From Deinococcus gobiensis I-0 (GTDB lineage Bacteria; Deinococcota; Deinococci; Deinococcales; Deinococcaceae), in assembly GCF_000252445.1 (NCBI RefSeq), contig NC_017790.1, positions 1,780,501 to 1,844,500 on the forward strand: a stretch of 64,000 bases of DNA. The letters run 5' to 3'. A program made the position numbers and the translations under genes. Shown piece by piece: positions 44,186-57,647 of this stretch. A model generated the notes under the pieces. It was given only the letters and a program-made list of their open reading frames with translations, was not told the origin of the DNA and made no database searches. Position 1 is the first letter of the stretch, and every line of letters begins with the position of its first letter.

Positions 44186-44225
44186 AAACGCCCCGGCACC
44201 CGATCTCGGGCCGGGGCGTTTTTCC
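44186..44225. terminator. Strong terminator between stress-type gene and ABC transporter
   Basis: Twelve-bp stem AAACGCCCCGGC / GCCGGGGCGTTT (44186-44197, 44210-44221) followed by TTTCC on the plus strand and TTTCCC on the minus strand; serves the plus gene and probably the end of the ABC operon. Confidence 0.85.
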
Positions 44226-44265
44226 GTCTCCAGAAGCGCCGGGAGGGCTCGGAGCCCCCCACCGC

Positions 44266-46349
<2,084 letters not shown>

Positions 46350-46388
46350 TGTTCTCCCTTGTCTATTCCCTGGTGAAACATGTAGGTC

Positions 46389-46500
46389 ATCATACAACCC
46401 TGTCCGGAGCGGGCCCGTGGACAGGGGGCCAAGTGTCCCGATATAGGGATAGGGCGGCCCGCGCGCCTCCCCGGACCCGCCGGAGAGGCCGCGCGGCCGA
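46389..46500 (-). promoter_or_regulatory. Hairpin and possible internal promoter between permease and ATPase genes
   Basis: The 153-bp gap 46350-46502 holds an imperfect GC hairpin, about GGCCCGCGCGCC / GGCCGCGCGGCC with a bulge (46456-46500), that follows the permease stop. Beyond it is TATGAT (46389-46394), a possible -10 for the two ATPase genes. This can lower or separately drive ATPase expression. Confidence 0.4.
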
Positions 46501-46502
46501 CC

Positions 46503-47621
46503 TCACTGACGCTTGCGCGGATCGAAGGCGTCGCGCAGGCCGTCGCCCAGCAGCTGGTAGCACATCACGGTCAGCACGATGAAGAAGCCGGGAATCAGCA
46601 CCCAGGGCCGCTGGGTGATGCTGGCGAAGCCGCCTTCCTGCGCCTTGTTCAGCAGGCTGCCCCACGAGGCGTAGGGTTCGACCGCGCCGATGCCCACGAA
46701 GCTCAGGCCCGATTCGAGCAGGATGGTCGCCGGAATCGAGAGGCTCAGGCCCACGATGAGGTAGGTGGTCATGGAAGGTAGCATGTGCTGCCACATGATG
46801 CGGCTGTTGCTGGCCCCCAGCGAGGTCGCGGCGGCCACGTAGTCCTGCTCGCGCACGCTCAGGAGCTGCCCGCGAACCACGCGCGCCAGCCCGCCCCAGT
46901 TGATGAACGCTAGGATGCCCAGGATGATGTACAGGGCCAGAATCGGGTTCACGCTCTGCGGGAAGATCGAGCGCAGCAGGATGATCAGGAAGAGGTACGG
47001 AATCGAGGCGATCACTTCGATCAGGCGCTGGATGAGGTTGTCGACCCAGCCGCCGAAGTAGGCCGACATCGCGCCCATCAGCATGCCGATGAGGGTCGAG
47101 AGCAGCACCGACAGCACGCCGATGGTCAGCGAGATCTGGCCGGCGTACAGCGTGCGCGAGAACAGGTCGCGGCCCAGCGAGTCGCCGCCGAACAGGTAGA
47201 CCTTGCAGGTGTCGCTGCCCGTCCCGAACAGGTGCAGGTTGCTGGGGATGAGGCCCAGGATACGGTAGGTGTCACCGCGCACCCCGAAGTACACCGGGCA
47301 GCGCTCGGTCGTCGGACGGTACTCGTTGACGAAGGTGTCGGGGTTGAGCTGCTGGGTGTACTGGTACACGAATGGCCGCGTGAAGCCCTGCGCGGTGCGG
47401 ACATGCAGCGGGGTCGGCGGGTGGTACGGCGTGAGGTTGGTCGTGCTGTAGTTCGACAGGCCGTCGGGAGCCAGGAAACCCGCGAACAGGGCCATGAGGT
47501 ACAGCAGGATGAGGACGAAGCCGCCGAAACGGGCCAGCGAGTTCTTGCGGAACTGCCGCCACGCCACCGAGAACTGCGACTGGGCGGGTGGTTTCTGGGC
47601 CTTGAGTGCAGGGGCGCTCAT
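46503..47621 (-). CDS. Oligo-/dipeptide ABC transporter permease (DppC-like)
   Basis: 372 residues. Six membrane helices, a large periplasmic insertion after the first helix (about residues 52-160, with Cys at CPVYFGVRGDTYRI and DTCKVYLFGG), and the conserved EAA-type loop REQDYVAAATSLGASNSRIMWQHMLPS that docks the ATPase. The extended periplasmic segment is longer than in E. coli DppC. Stop at 46503-46505; its start overlaps the stop of the DppB-like permease by 4 bp. Confidence 0.92.
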   Translation of the reverse strand: MSAPALKAQKPPAQSQFSVAWRQFRKNSLARFGGFVLILLYLMALFAGFLAPDGLSNYSTTNLTPYHPPTPLHVRTAQGFTRPFVYQYTQQLNPDTFVNEYRPTTERCPVYFGVRGDTYRILGLIPSNLHLFGTGSDTCKVYLFGGDSLGRDLFSRTLYAGQISLTIGVLSVLLSTLIGMLMGAMSAYFGGWVDNLIQRLIEVIASIPYLFLIILLRSIFPQSVNPILALYIILGILAFINWGGLARVVRGQLLSVREQDYVAAATSLGASNSRIMWQHMLPSMTTYLIVGLSLSIPATILLESGLSFVGIGAVEPYASWGSLLNKAQEGGFASITQRPWVLIPGFFIVLTVMCYQLLGDGLRDAFDPRKRQ

Positions 47622-48598
47622 GAGTACCTGATCCGGGGGTCGACGACGCTCAGCAGGATGTCGCTGATGGCGTTGCCGATGATGAGGAGAAAGACGGTCA
47701 GCATGGTGAATCCGGCGATCAGGAACAGGTCCTGGGTGTTGATGGCGTCCAGGATCATCGGGGTGATGCCGGGATAGGCGAAGACCACCTCGATGAAGCC
47801 TGCGCCACTGATGGCTGCCGGCAGCAGGCCGCCGATGCTCGCCACGATGGGCACCAGGGCGTTGCGCAGGGTGTGGCGGTAGATGGTCGAGAACTCGCTG
47901 ACCCCCTTGGAACGCGCCGTGCGCACGAAGTCGGCCCGCATGTACTCGAGCATCTGGCCCCGGATCACGCGGGTCAGGCCCGCCGCGTCCCCGATCGCCA
48001 GCACCAGGGCGGGAATGGCGACGTGTTTGGCGACGTCCAGGAATTTGCCCAGCGGATTCAGCGACGCGTAGTTGTCACTGGTCATGCCGTTGATGGGAAT
48101 GTCCCAGCCGGTCTTGTAGCGCAGTTGCAGCAGGCCGAAGATGACCAGCAGTGCCAGGAAGAAGCTCGGGAACCCCAGCAGCACGTACATGACGACGTTG
48201 AGCGCCTTGTCGCCGAAGGAGTTCTGGCGCAGCGCTCCGTAGACCCCCAGCGGAATGGAGATCAGGTAATACAGCACGAAGTAGGGCAGGACCAGAAACA
48301 GCGAATTGACGATGCGCGGCCAGGCCACGTCCAGCACGGGCTGCTGATAGGCGAAGGACAAGCCGAAATCGCCCTTGAACATGTGGGTCAGCCACAGCCA
48401 GTACTGCACGATCACCGGGCGGTCCAGACCCAGGTTGCGTTGCAGGTCGGCGATGCGTTCGGCCGAGATGTTGGGATTCAGGCGGGCCGGGGTCAGGAAG
48501 TCGCCCGGAGCCAGCTGGATGATGAAAAAGACCAGGATGCTGGAGAGCAGCAGGGTCGGGATGGCGTTCAGCAGACGCCGAAGCAGAAAGGTGAGCAA
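47618..48598 (-). CDS. Oligo-/dipeptide ABC transporter permease (DppB-like)
   Basis: 326 residues, six helices. The N-terminal MLTFLLRRLLNAIPTLLLSSILVFFIIQLAPGD is the DppB/OppB signature, and the EAA loop RADFVRTARSKGVSEFSTIYRHTLRNALVPI is intact. The start is TTG at 48596-48598 with an AGGAG about 10 nt upstream. 114 bp downstream of the solute-binding gene, with a palindromic GCTGCGCGCAGC (48681-48692) in the gap. Confidence 0.92.
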   Translation of the reverse strand: MLTFLLRRLLNAIPTLLLSSILVFFIIQLAPGDFLTPARLNPNISAERIADLQRNLGLDRPVIVQYWLWLTHMFKGDFGLSFAYQQPVLDVAWPRIVNSLFLVLPYFVLYYLISIPLGVYGALRQNSFGDKALNVVMYVLLGFPSFFLALLVIFGLLQLRYKTGWDIPINGMTSDNYASLNPLGKFLDVAKHVAIPALVLAIGDAAGLTRVIRGQMLEYMRADFVRTARSKGVSEFSTIYRHTLRNALVPIVASIGGLLPAAISGAGFIEVVFAYPGITPMILDAINTQDLFLIAGFTMLTVFLLIIGNAISDILLSVVDPRIRYS

Positions 48599-48712
48599 GG
48601 CGGGGAATCTCCTCTCCTGCGGGCCGGTCTCGGGCCATGCAGGCGGGGCAGCCTCGTGATGAAGCCGCCCCGGAACTCAGGCTGCGCGCAGCAACCCTAG
48701 GCTGATGGACGC

Positions 48713-50476
48713 TTACTTGATGTAGGTCGTCAGCTGGGCGTAGGGACGCGAGCCGTTGTAGGCGTCCCACAGGTTGCGCTTGTACTCGCCGCCGAGGCGG
48801 CTGTTGTACGTGACGTGGTAGTTCGTGCCCACGAGGTAGATGAAGCCCTGGTTCTGCGCTTCGGCCTTCGAGAGCTGCTCGCCGATCTTGCGGCGGGCAT
48901 CGTCGTCGAGGGTCTGGTCACCCTGGTAGTACAGCTTGGTCATCAGGCTTTCCTGGGGCGTGAGGCACTTGCCGTCGCTGGGGACGTTGAAGGAGTGCAG
49001 GTTGCCGCCGCAGGGCACCACGTTGCTGCCGTAGGGCCAGATGTTGTCGCCGCCCGCGAGGCCCAGCAGGATCGCGTCGAAGGGACGGTTGGCGCCCTTG
49101 GAGTTGAGCTGGTCCACGAGGTTGTTGAAGTCGATGGGGGTGAAGTTGACCTTCACGCCGACCTTCTTCGCCTCGTCGGTGAAGATGCGGCCGAGCTGCT
49201 CACGCACGGTGTTGCCCGCGTTGGTCGCCATGTTGAACTCCAGCACCTGACCGGCGCTGTTGGTCAGGTAGCCCTGGGCGTTCTTCTTGGAGAAGCCCAT
49301 CTGCGCGAGCAGCTTGGTGGCGGCCGCCAGATCGTACTTGTACTTGGGGGTGCTGTCGAACTGGTAGTTCTTGAACACCGGGTACACGCCCGTGTACACC
49401 TCGCTGCCCAGGCCGCCCAGCGCGAGCTGGATCATGGCCTGACGGTTGGCGATGTGGCTCATGGCCTGACGGAAGCGCACGTCGCGGAAGATCTTCTGCT
49501 TGGCGGCGTCGCCCGACTTGTTCCAGTTGAACACGATCCAGCTGCTCGTCGAGTTGGGGCTGACGTTGGGCACGAGGTTGGCCTTGAGGTTGCCGCCGTC
49601 GATGGCGCGCTTGATCTGCGCCAGGTCGTCGGCCTTGCTGGCCGCGAAGGTGTCGATCTGGCCCGCGAGGTAGGCGGCCAGGCCCGCGTTCAGGTCCTTG
49701 AGCAGGCGGATGCTCATGGTGTCGAGGTAGGGTAGGGCCTTGCCGGCGCCGTCCTTGTTCCACTCGCCGAAGTAGGGGTTCTTCTTCAGGACGGCGCGCT
49801 GGCCGGCCTGGTAGCTGCTGATGACCCAGGGGCCAGGCGAGACGATGGTCGAGGGGTTGGCGCTGATGCCCCACATGTTCTTGATGCCTTCGGCACCCTT
49901 GCTGCTGTACACCGGGCCGAACACGTGGTCGGGCCACGGGATGAAGGCCATCCGGGTGTAGGCGCTGGCGCTGGCCTGCGGGAAGTCGAACTGCAGGGTG
50001 TAGTTGTCGATCTTCTTCAGCGTGATCGGCTTGCCGTTCAGGAAGAAGGAGTCGTAGGAGTTGCTGCCGACCTTGTCGTCGGTGTGGATCTTGAAGGTCG
50101 TGACGAAGTCGTCGGCGGTGATGGCCTGACCGTCACTGAACTTCATGCCCTGGCGGAGCTTGACCACGAAGCGCTTGTTGTTGTTGCTCACGACCGGCAT
50201 GGCGTCGGCCATGTGCGGAATGAACTTGTCGGTGCTGGGGTCCTGCGTGAACAGGCCGCCCAGACCCACGTCGCTCATCAGGTCCGGCAGGCTGTCGGCT
50301 TCCGAGCTGGTGAAGGGGTTCAGCGTCTTGTAGTCGCTCAGCGAGTAGGTCCGGACTTCGCCGCCGGTCTTGGCCTGCGAGGGGTTTTCGGCCATCCAGG
50401 TGGCGGGCAGGACGAAGGGAGCGGCGAGCGAGCTGCCAGCGCCCAGGGCGAGCGCGAGGAACAGGGCTTTTTTCAT
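48713..50476 (-). CDS. Peptide ABC transporter substrate-binding protein (family 5)
   Basis: 587 residues, a full SBP family 5 protein. Signal peptide (1-19, ending SLAA) has no lipobox Cys, so the protein should be released or tethered otherwise. Typical strings include DYKTLNPFTSSEADSL, VKLRQGMKFSDGQAITADDFV and FRDVRFRQAMSHIANRQAMI. It delivers peptides to the downstream permeases. ATG 50474-50476 has GGAGG 6 nt upstream. It has an almost consensus sigma-70 promoter (50571-50599) giving a leader of about 88 nt. First gene of the operon. Confidence 0.94.
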   Translation of the reverse strand: MKKALFLALALGAGSSLAAPFVLPATWMAENPSQAKTGGEVRTYSLSDYKTLNPFTSSEADSLPDLMSDVGLGGLFTQDPSTDKFIPHMADAMPVVSNNNKRFVVKLRQGMKFSDGQAITADDFVTTFKIHTDDKVGSNSYDSFFLNGKPITLKKIDNYTLQFDFPQASASAYTRMAFIPWPDHVFGPVYSSKGAEGIKNMWGISANPSTIVSPGPWVISSYQAGQRAVLKKNPYFGEWNKDGAGKALPYLDTMSIRLLKDLNAGLAAYLAGQIDTFAASKADDLAQIKRAIDGGNLKANLVPNVSPNSTSSWIVFNWNKSGDAAKQKIFRDVRFRQAMSHIANRQAMIQLALGGLGSEVYTGVYPVFKNYQFDSTPKYKYDLAAATKLLAQMGFSKKNAQGYLTNSAGQVLEFNMATNAGNTVREQLGRIFTDEAKKVGVKVNFTPIDFNNLVDQLNSKGANRPFDAILLGLAGGDNIWPYGSNVVPCGGNLHSFNVPSDGKCLTPQESLMTKLYYQGDQTLDDDARRKIGEQLSKAEAQNQGFIYLVGTNYHVTYNSRLGGEYKRNLWDAYNGSRPYAQLTTYIK

Positions 50477-50926
50477 GCGAAACCTCCGAGGTGGGATCTG
50501 GAAATACGGCGACGGCCCGGCTCGCGGCCAGCGTCACAGCGCATAGGTGTTTGGGATTTCCAGCGATGTCAATATAGGTATTTGCTTATGTGTGGTCAAG
50601 CGTATAGCCCAAACATGAGAGCGTATCTTTATGCACGCCTGACAGATCGATAGGGAAATGGGCGCAGACTTTACATCTGCGCCTTGAAAGGGTACCCAGG
50701 AACAATGTGAATGACCGGCAACGTAATAACACTCACGTTGTCTTTGAGTGGGCAGCGACTTTCCTTGTCCGCCGTAAAAATCGACCTCAGCCACAGGTCG
50801 GGCGCAGCTCTGTCTCCAGAGCTTCAGGTTGAAGTCGCTCCGCTTCCGGGGGTGCTGTTCAGGACTCAGGACTACAGGCCGAATAGACCGCGTAGAGCGG
50901 CCCACTGTCCAGCCAGAGGTCTGTGC
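50477..50926. other. Gene-free, relatively AT-rich 450-bp gap with several hairpins
   Basis: No credible gene. Besides the promoter and leader of the transporter, it holds, on the plus strand, four hairpins: GGCGCAGA/TCTGCGCC (50661-50668, 50676-50683), CACTCA/TGAGTG (50730-50735, 50745-50750), GACCT/AGGTC (50783-50787, 50795-50799) and AGCTCTG/CAGAGCT (50806-50812, 50817-50823). G+C is visibly lower than in neighbours. It may be a structured RNA locus or a decayed insertion. Confidence 0.4.
50571..50599 (-). promoter_or_regulatory. Near-consensus sigma-70-type promoter of the peptide transporter operon
   Basis: Minus strand: -35 TTGACC (50594-50599), exactly 17 bp, -10 TATATT (50571-50576). 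The strongest conventional promoter seen in the window; a second TTGACA-like hexamer lies downstream of the -10 at 50567-50572. Confidence 0.75.
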
Positions 50927-51157
50927 TCAGCGTGAGACGAAGCCGATGAGGAAGGCCAGGAGCATGAACAGCGCCCCCGCCACGCTCGTCAGGCGGACCA
51001 GGCCCCCCTCGACGCCGCGCCCGCCGAGCAGCGAGCCGCCGGACGCCATGCTGGCCGACAGTCCCGCCTGCCGGGGCACCTGAAGCAGCACGAAGAAGAC
51101 CAGCCCCACGCACACCAGGGCGAACAGCACCAGAAAAATCGTCAGGATCACACTCAT
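50927..51157 (-). CDS. secG: Protein translocase subunit SecG
   Basis: 76 residues with two membrane helices (about 4-24 and 52-72), the SecG topology. The loop has the LLQ-x-x-R-QAGLSASMASGGSLLGGRGVE motif of the family. It is the auxiliary subunit of the SecYEG channel. ATG 51155-51157 has GAGGT 7 nt upstream. A TATACT box (51211-51216) about 54 nt upstream is a probable -10; no convincing -35 was found at 16-18 bp. Confidence 0.93.
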   Translation of the reverse strand: MSVILTIFLVLFALVCVGLVFFVLLQVPRQAGLSASMASGGSLLGGRGVEGGLVRLTSVAGALFMLLAFLIGFVSR

Positions 51158-51210
51158 CTCAGACCTCACGGCACGCCGGTCGTCTAGGCCGGGTACCTCT
51201 TCGAGGCGGC

Positions 51211-51216
51211 AGTATA
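51211..51216 (-). promoter_or_regulatory. -10 box of secG
   Basis: TATACT on the minus strand, preceded by GTG as in the TPR gene promoter (3003-3008). About 54 nt before the secG start. It lies 17 nt before the stop of the LON-domain gene, so secG is separately transcribed. Confidence 0.45.
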
Positions 51217-51232
51217 CACGAACGTTCCCGGC

Positions 51233-51829
51233 TCAGTTCAGGTCGGGGACCGGCGGCAGGGTCGCCAGGAGTTCGGCGATGCGGGCCAGCAGCGTGGGGG
51301 CCTCCAGCGCCCGCATCCGCTGCTCCGGACTCAGGGGCAGCAGCGCCGCCGCGTAGCTCGCCAGCAGCAGGGCGCCCTGCGGCGCATGTTGGCGGATCAG
51401 TTCGGCTTCCTGAGGGTACACGCGCATCAGTCCGGCGAGCAGGCGCGCACTCTGGCCGGACATTCCGTGCAGGTCGGCCAGCCGCCCTTCCAGCGGCCAC
51501 AGGTCGAGGTCGGCCGCGAGATAACTGTGGGAGGTGTCGAAGGCCCGCACACGGAAGCGCTCACCCCCCTCGACCTCCACCGAACTCGTGCCGTCCTCGT
51601 GCGTCTCGGCCCAGCGCAGATGGGCAAGGGTGCCCACGAGCGACACCCGGCCCGTCAGGGTCTCGCCCTGCGCGGCGCCGGGCCGCAGGATGCGCACCAC
51701 CCCGAACGGCTCACCCGTTTCCTGCACACGCCGGAGCAGCTCCCGGTAGCGCGGCTCGAAGATATAGAGCGGCAGACGCTGACCGGGAAACAGGACGATG
51801 TTGGGCAGTGGAAACAGTGGAACGGACAT
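51233..51829 (-). CDS. LON substrate-binding domain protein
   Basis: 198 residues. The protein is only the N-terminal substrate-recognition domain of Lon-type proteases (PLFPLPNIVLFPGQRLPLYIFEPRYRELLRRV, FGVVR, ERFRV). No AAA or protease domain is present, as in the stand-alone bacterial family. It may bind damaged or unfolded proteins (inference). ATG 51827-51829 chosen; an in-frame ATG at 51863-51865 is also possible. A TTACGG-17-TATCTT promoter (51896-51924) precedes it. Confidence 0.87.
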   Translation of the reverse strand: MSVPLFPLPNIVLFPGQRLPLYIFEPRYRELLRRVQETGEPFGVVRILRPGAAQGETLTGRVSLVGTLAHLRWAETHEDGTSSVEVEGGERFRVRAFDTSHSYLAADLDLWPLEGRLADLHGMSGQSARLLAGLMRVYPQEAELIRQHAPQGALLLASYAAALLPLSPEQRMRALEAPTLLARIAELLATLPPVPDLN

Positions 51830-51895
51830 GGCCTCTGGCGATCTCCCCGGCGCCGGCTTCAGCATCTCGCCTGGACCACCGGGACACTGCCCTAA

Positions 51896-51924
51896 AAGAT
51901 ACCTTCTGACCCGAAGAACCGTAA
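51896..51924 (-). promoter_or_regulatory. Promoter of the LON-domain gene
   Basis: Minus strand: -35 TTACGG (51919-51924), 17 bp, -10 TATCTT (51896-51901). The palindrome CTTCATGAAG (51937-51946) just upstream could be a regulator site. Confidence 0.5.
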
Positions 51925-51978
51925 CACTTCTTACAGCTTCATGAAGAGCCTTCCTTTAGGGCGCGTTTGCCGGGTGGC

Positions 51979-52806
51979 TCAGCCCGCTTCGCCGGAACCG
52001 GACCGGGCCGTACGGCGGGGCCGCCTGGGGGCCGGAGGATCGGGGGCCTTCCAGGCCCGCAGGTCGTCGGCCGACGCGCCCAGGGTCAGGAGGACGGCGC
52101 TGTCCTGGGTGGTCAGTCCGGCGGAAGGCAGCAGATCGGGCCGACGCGCCAGCGTCCGGGCCAGGGCCTGCTCGCGCCGCCACGCCGCGACCGCCGCATG
52201 GTTGCCGCCGCGCAACACCTCGGGCACCTCCTGGCCACGCCACTCGGGCGGGCGGGTGTACTCGGGGTAGTCGAGCAGGCCGCTGGAAAAGGAGTCGGCC
52301 TGATGCGAGGCCTCGTCGCCCAGCACCCCCGGCACGAGGCGCGCGACGGCCTCCAGGACGCAGGCCGCCGCCGCCTCGCCGCCCATCATCACGAAGTCTC
52401 CGATGCTCAGTTCGCGGGTGACGAGGCCCTCGGTGCGCGCGTCGAAGCCTTCGTAGCGCCCACACAAGAAGGCGAGGTGCGACTTGCCCGCCAGCTCCTC
52501 GGCCACCGCCTGCGTAAAGCGCTCGCCCGCCGGGCTGAACAGGATGACCTCGTCGGGGGGCGGGCGACCCGCATCGGCCGCGAGCGATTCCAGTGCCCGC
52601 GCGGCCACGTCCACCCGGATCACCATGCCCGCACCGCCGCCGTAGGGCGTGTCGTCCACCTTGAGGTGCCGGTTCTCCGAGAACTCGCGCATCTGCACGA
52701 GGTTCACGTCCACCAGCCCGCGCGCGCGCGCCTTGCCCACGATGGCCTCGGAGGCGAAGGGCGCGAGCAGTTCGGGAAACAGGGTCAGGAAGGAGAAGGT
52801 GAGCAT
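51979..52806 (-). CDS. trmD: tRNA (guanine-N1)-methyltransferase
   Basis: 275 residues, typical of TrmD, which methylates G37 of tRNAs. Trefoil-knot motifs: [34 protein letters not shown] and the C-terminal [30 protein letters not shown] region. C-terminus ends in a basic [13 protein letters not shown] tail. ATG 52804-52806 sits 7 bp past the rimM stop. Last gene of khpA-rimM-trmD. Confidence 0.95.
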   Translation of the reverse strand: MLTFSFLTLFPELLAPFASEAIVGKARARGLVDVNLVQMREFSENRHLKVDDTPYGGGAGMVIRVDVAARALESLAADAGRPPPDEVILFSPAGERFTQAVAEELAGKSHLAFLCGRYEGFDARTEGLVTRELSIGDFVMMGGEAAAACVLEAVARLVPGVLGDEASHQADSFSSGLLDYPEYTRPPEWRGQEVPEVLRGGNHAAVAAWRREQALARTLARRPDLLPSAGLTTQDSAVLLTLGASADDLRAWKAPDPPAPRRPRRTARSGSGEAG

Positions 52807-52813
52807 GAGCCGC

Positions 52814-53395
52814 TCAGCCCTCCCGCTCCGGGGCGGGCGCGTCTTCTTCGGCGTCGCCCAGCAGGCCCTCCGGCGCATCCTCGGCCAGCCGCACGCGGGC
52901 GGGCCGCCCCGCCCCGCTTTCGATCACGACATACGGCGCCTGAAGGGGCAAGAAGGCCTCGCCGCCGGGGTGGGCCACGACCAGCAGGTCCTGGTGCCCG
53001 CCGTCGAACACGTCGCGGACCTCCCCCAGAACCTCGCCGCCGCTGCCCAGCAGGGGCAGGCCACGCAGGTCGTGGTAGTAGTAGCTGCCCTCCTCCAGCG
53101 CAGGGAGTTCGGCGTCGGCGGCATAGACCTCGGCGCCGCGCAGCACCTCGGCCTCCTCACGGGTCGTGACGCCCGCGAGGTGCAGCACCACGCCGGGAGC
53201 CAGCGCCTCGGTGCGCCGCAGCCGCAGCCAGCCGCGCCCGGCGACGTAGACCCGACCCAGGTCCATGACCTGCTCGGGGTCGCCCAGCACGTACAGCTTG
53301 ACGCCGCCCTGCACGCCGTGCGGCCCCAGCAGATGGCCCAGGCGGGTGCTGTCGGCCGGGCCTTCGCCGGGCGGGCGGGAACCGGGGCGGCTCAC
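52814..53395 (-). CDS. rimM: 16S rRNA processing protein RimM
   Basis: 193 residues. RimM binds S19 and helps 30S maturation. N-terminal [24 protein letters not shown], the middle [16 protein letters not shown], and the PRC-barrel C-terminal part [12 protein letters not shown]...[17 protein letters not shown]...FLPLQAPYV are typical; the tail ([11 protein letters not shown]) is acidic. GTG 53393-53395 overlaps the khpA stop by 4 bp. Confidence 0.93.
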   Translation of the reverse strand: MSRPGSRPPGEGPADSTRLGHLLGPHGVQGGVKLYVLGDPEQVMDLGRVYVAGRGWLRLRRTEALAPGVVLHLAGVTTREEAEVLRGAEVYAADAELPALEEGSYYYHDLRGLPLLGSGGEVLGEVRDVFDGGHQDLLVVAHPGGEAFLPLQAPYVVIESGAGRPARVRLAEDAPEGLLGDAEEDAPAPEREG

Positions 53396-53631
53396 GCCTT
53401 GCGCGGCGCGTCGAGGTCCACGTTCAGCCGCTCGCGGGGGTCGGAGGCGCTGCGCACCAGGGTACGGATCGCCTGGATCACGCGGCCCTGGCGGCCGATC
53501 AGTCGGCCTTCCTCGCCGGGGCCGACCCGCACGATGACCGTCGGGCCACGCCGGCTCACGCGCACGAGCGAGGGCTGGTCCACCACGCACTGCGCCAGAA
53601 AGAGGGTCAATTCGGCCGGATCGCTTTTCAT
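53392..53631 (-). CDS. khpA: KH-domain RNA-binding protein KhpA
   Basis: 79 residues, one KH domain with the GxxG loop ([18 protein letters not shown]). KhpA binds RNA, often with KhpB/Jag, and commonly stands beside rimM. ATG 53629-53631 is preferred: TACAAT (53639-53644) ends 7 nt before it, a leaderless layout. The usual upstream rpsP gene is not here, so the operon starts with khpA. Confidence 0.92.
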   Translation of the reverse strand: MKSDPAELTLFLAQCVVDQPSLVRVSRRGPTVIVRVGPGEEGRLIGRQGRVIQAIRTLVRSASDPRERLNVDLDAPRKA

Positions 53632-53839
53632 GGCGGGCATTGTAGAGCAGTTCATCGGGAGGGCGGAGGCGGCCGGGCACAGGCACAGCGGCCACATTTC
53701 ACGTCCTGCGCGCCCAAATTCGGCGTTGCGTGCCGGGCGGAAACCCTCTCGCTTCTTCCGGGGGACGGGCACCGGGACCGGAGGGCCGGGACCCGCCTCT
53801 CACCCTCGCCCAATGGTCGGGCGGTATGGTGCCTTAATC

Positions 53840-54945
<1,106 letters not shown>

Positions 54946-54949
<4 letters not shown>

Positions 54950-55320
54950 GAAAACGCACCCTGGGCGCACTCGCGGCGCTGCTGTCCAGCCTGGCCCTGG
55001 CCTTTCAGGTGCCCGAGACGCAACTGAGCCTACGCACCTCGTACGGCGGAGCCGTCCTCGAGGGCCGGGTCTCGGCCTCCCGCAACGACGCCCTGACCGG
55101 CGTGTGGGCGGGGCCCGGCCGGGCGCGCCTGATGCGCTGCGCGCCGCTGTGTACGGTCGTGACCAGCGTCCCGGTGCAGGGCCTGCTCGTCCTGAGCGGC
55201 GACTCGGCCTACCGCGTGGCCCTGGCCGGGCAGTTCCAGGCCGGCCAGAAGATCAGCGTGACCCTGAAGTTCCAGAACCAGGGCGTGGTCGTGGCCCAGG
55301 CGGTCGTCAGCCGGCTGTGA
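54946..55320 (+). CDS. Hypothetical secreted protein
   Basis: 124 residues, not recognised. Signal peptide at residues 1-19 ([19 protein letters not shown]). The mature part is a beta-rich, Val/Gln-rich small domain with two Cys ([11 protein letters not shown]) that could form a disulfide. Start ATG overlaps the truD stop (ATGA), and its own stop overlaps the next start (GTGA), so it is a true coupled member of the operon. Confidence 0.75.
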
Positions 55321-55793
55321 AGGCCGCGCGGCAGGCCGAGCTGCGCCGCCTGTTCCTGGCGACCAGCTACGGCACGCCCCGGGAACGCTTCGGGCTGGGG
55401 CCGGCGCGGGCAGGCAGCGCGCCGCCGGGCTGGGCCACGCGCGGCGCGGCTTGGGCCATCGTGACCGCCTGGAATCCGGGAGGGTGGCAGGGGGACCGCG
55501 CCCGCAACGAGGCCGCGCAGCGTGACCTCGAACTCCTCGTACGCCGGTCGGGCTGCCCGGTGCTGGACGGGGTCAACGGCGAGGGCGAATGGGCCGAGCC
55601 GAGCCTGATCGTCCTGGGGGCTTCGCAGGAGCAGGCCCGCGACTGGGCGGCCAGCTTCGGGCAGGCGGCGGCCCTGTGGGGCCAGGGCGCGCGCGCGGCG
55701 CTGGTCTGGTCCCACGCGGCGCACCCGGCCCCGGAAGACCAGGCCTGGACCTTTCCCCTGCGGCCGGAACCGGACGGCCCGGACGGGGTATAG
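55317..55793 (+). CDS. DUF3293 family protein
   Basis: 158 residues. 'WAIVTAWNPGGWQGDRARNEAAQRDLELLVRR' is the DUF3293 signature (AWNP then RN-x-x-x-x-x-L). Function unknown. GTG 55317-55319 overlaps the previous stop; a downstream -10 box (TATAGT) begins 5 bp before its stop codon ends. Confidence 0.83.
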   Translation: MKAARQAELRRLFLATSYGTPRERFGLGPARAGSAPPGWATRGAAWAIVTAWNPGGWQGDRARNEAAQRDLELLVRRSGCPVLDGVNGEGEWAEPSLIVLGASQEQARDWAASFGQAAALWGQGARAALVWSHAAHPAPEDQAWTFPLRPEPDGPDGV

Positions 55794-55802
55794 TGCCCGC
55801 TT

Positions 55803-57632
<1,830 letters not shown>

Positions 57633-57647
57633 CAGGGCCCAGGGGGC

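Noticed and set aside
50534..50905. 123-codon minus-strand frame in the gene-free gap
   Set aside because: It crosses the transporter promoter and its composition (many Arg, Ser, Cys) shows no family; hairpins cross it.
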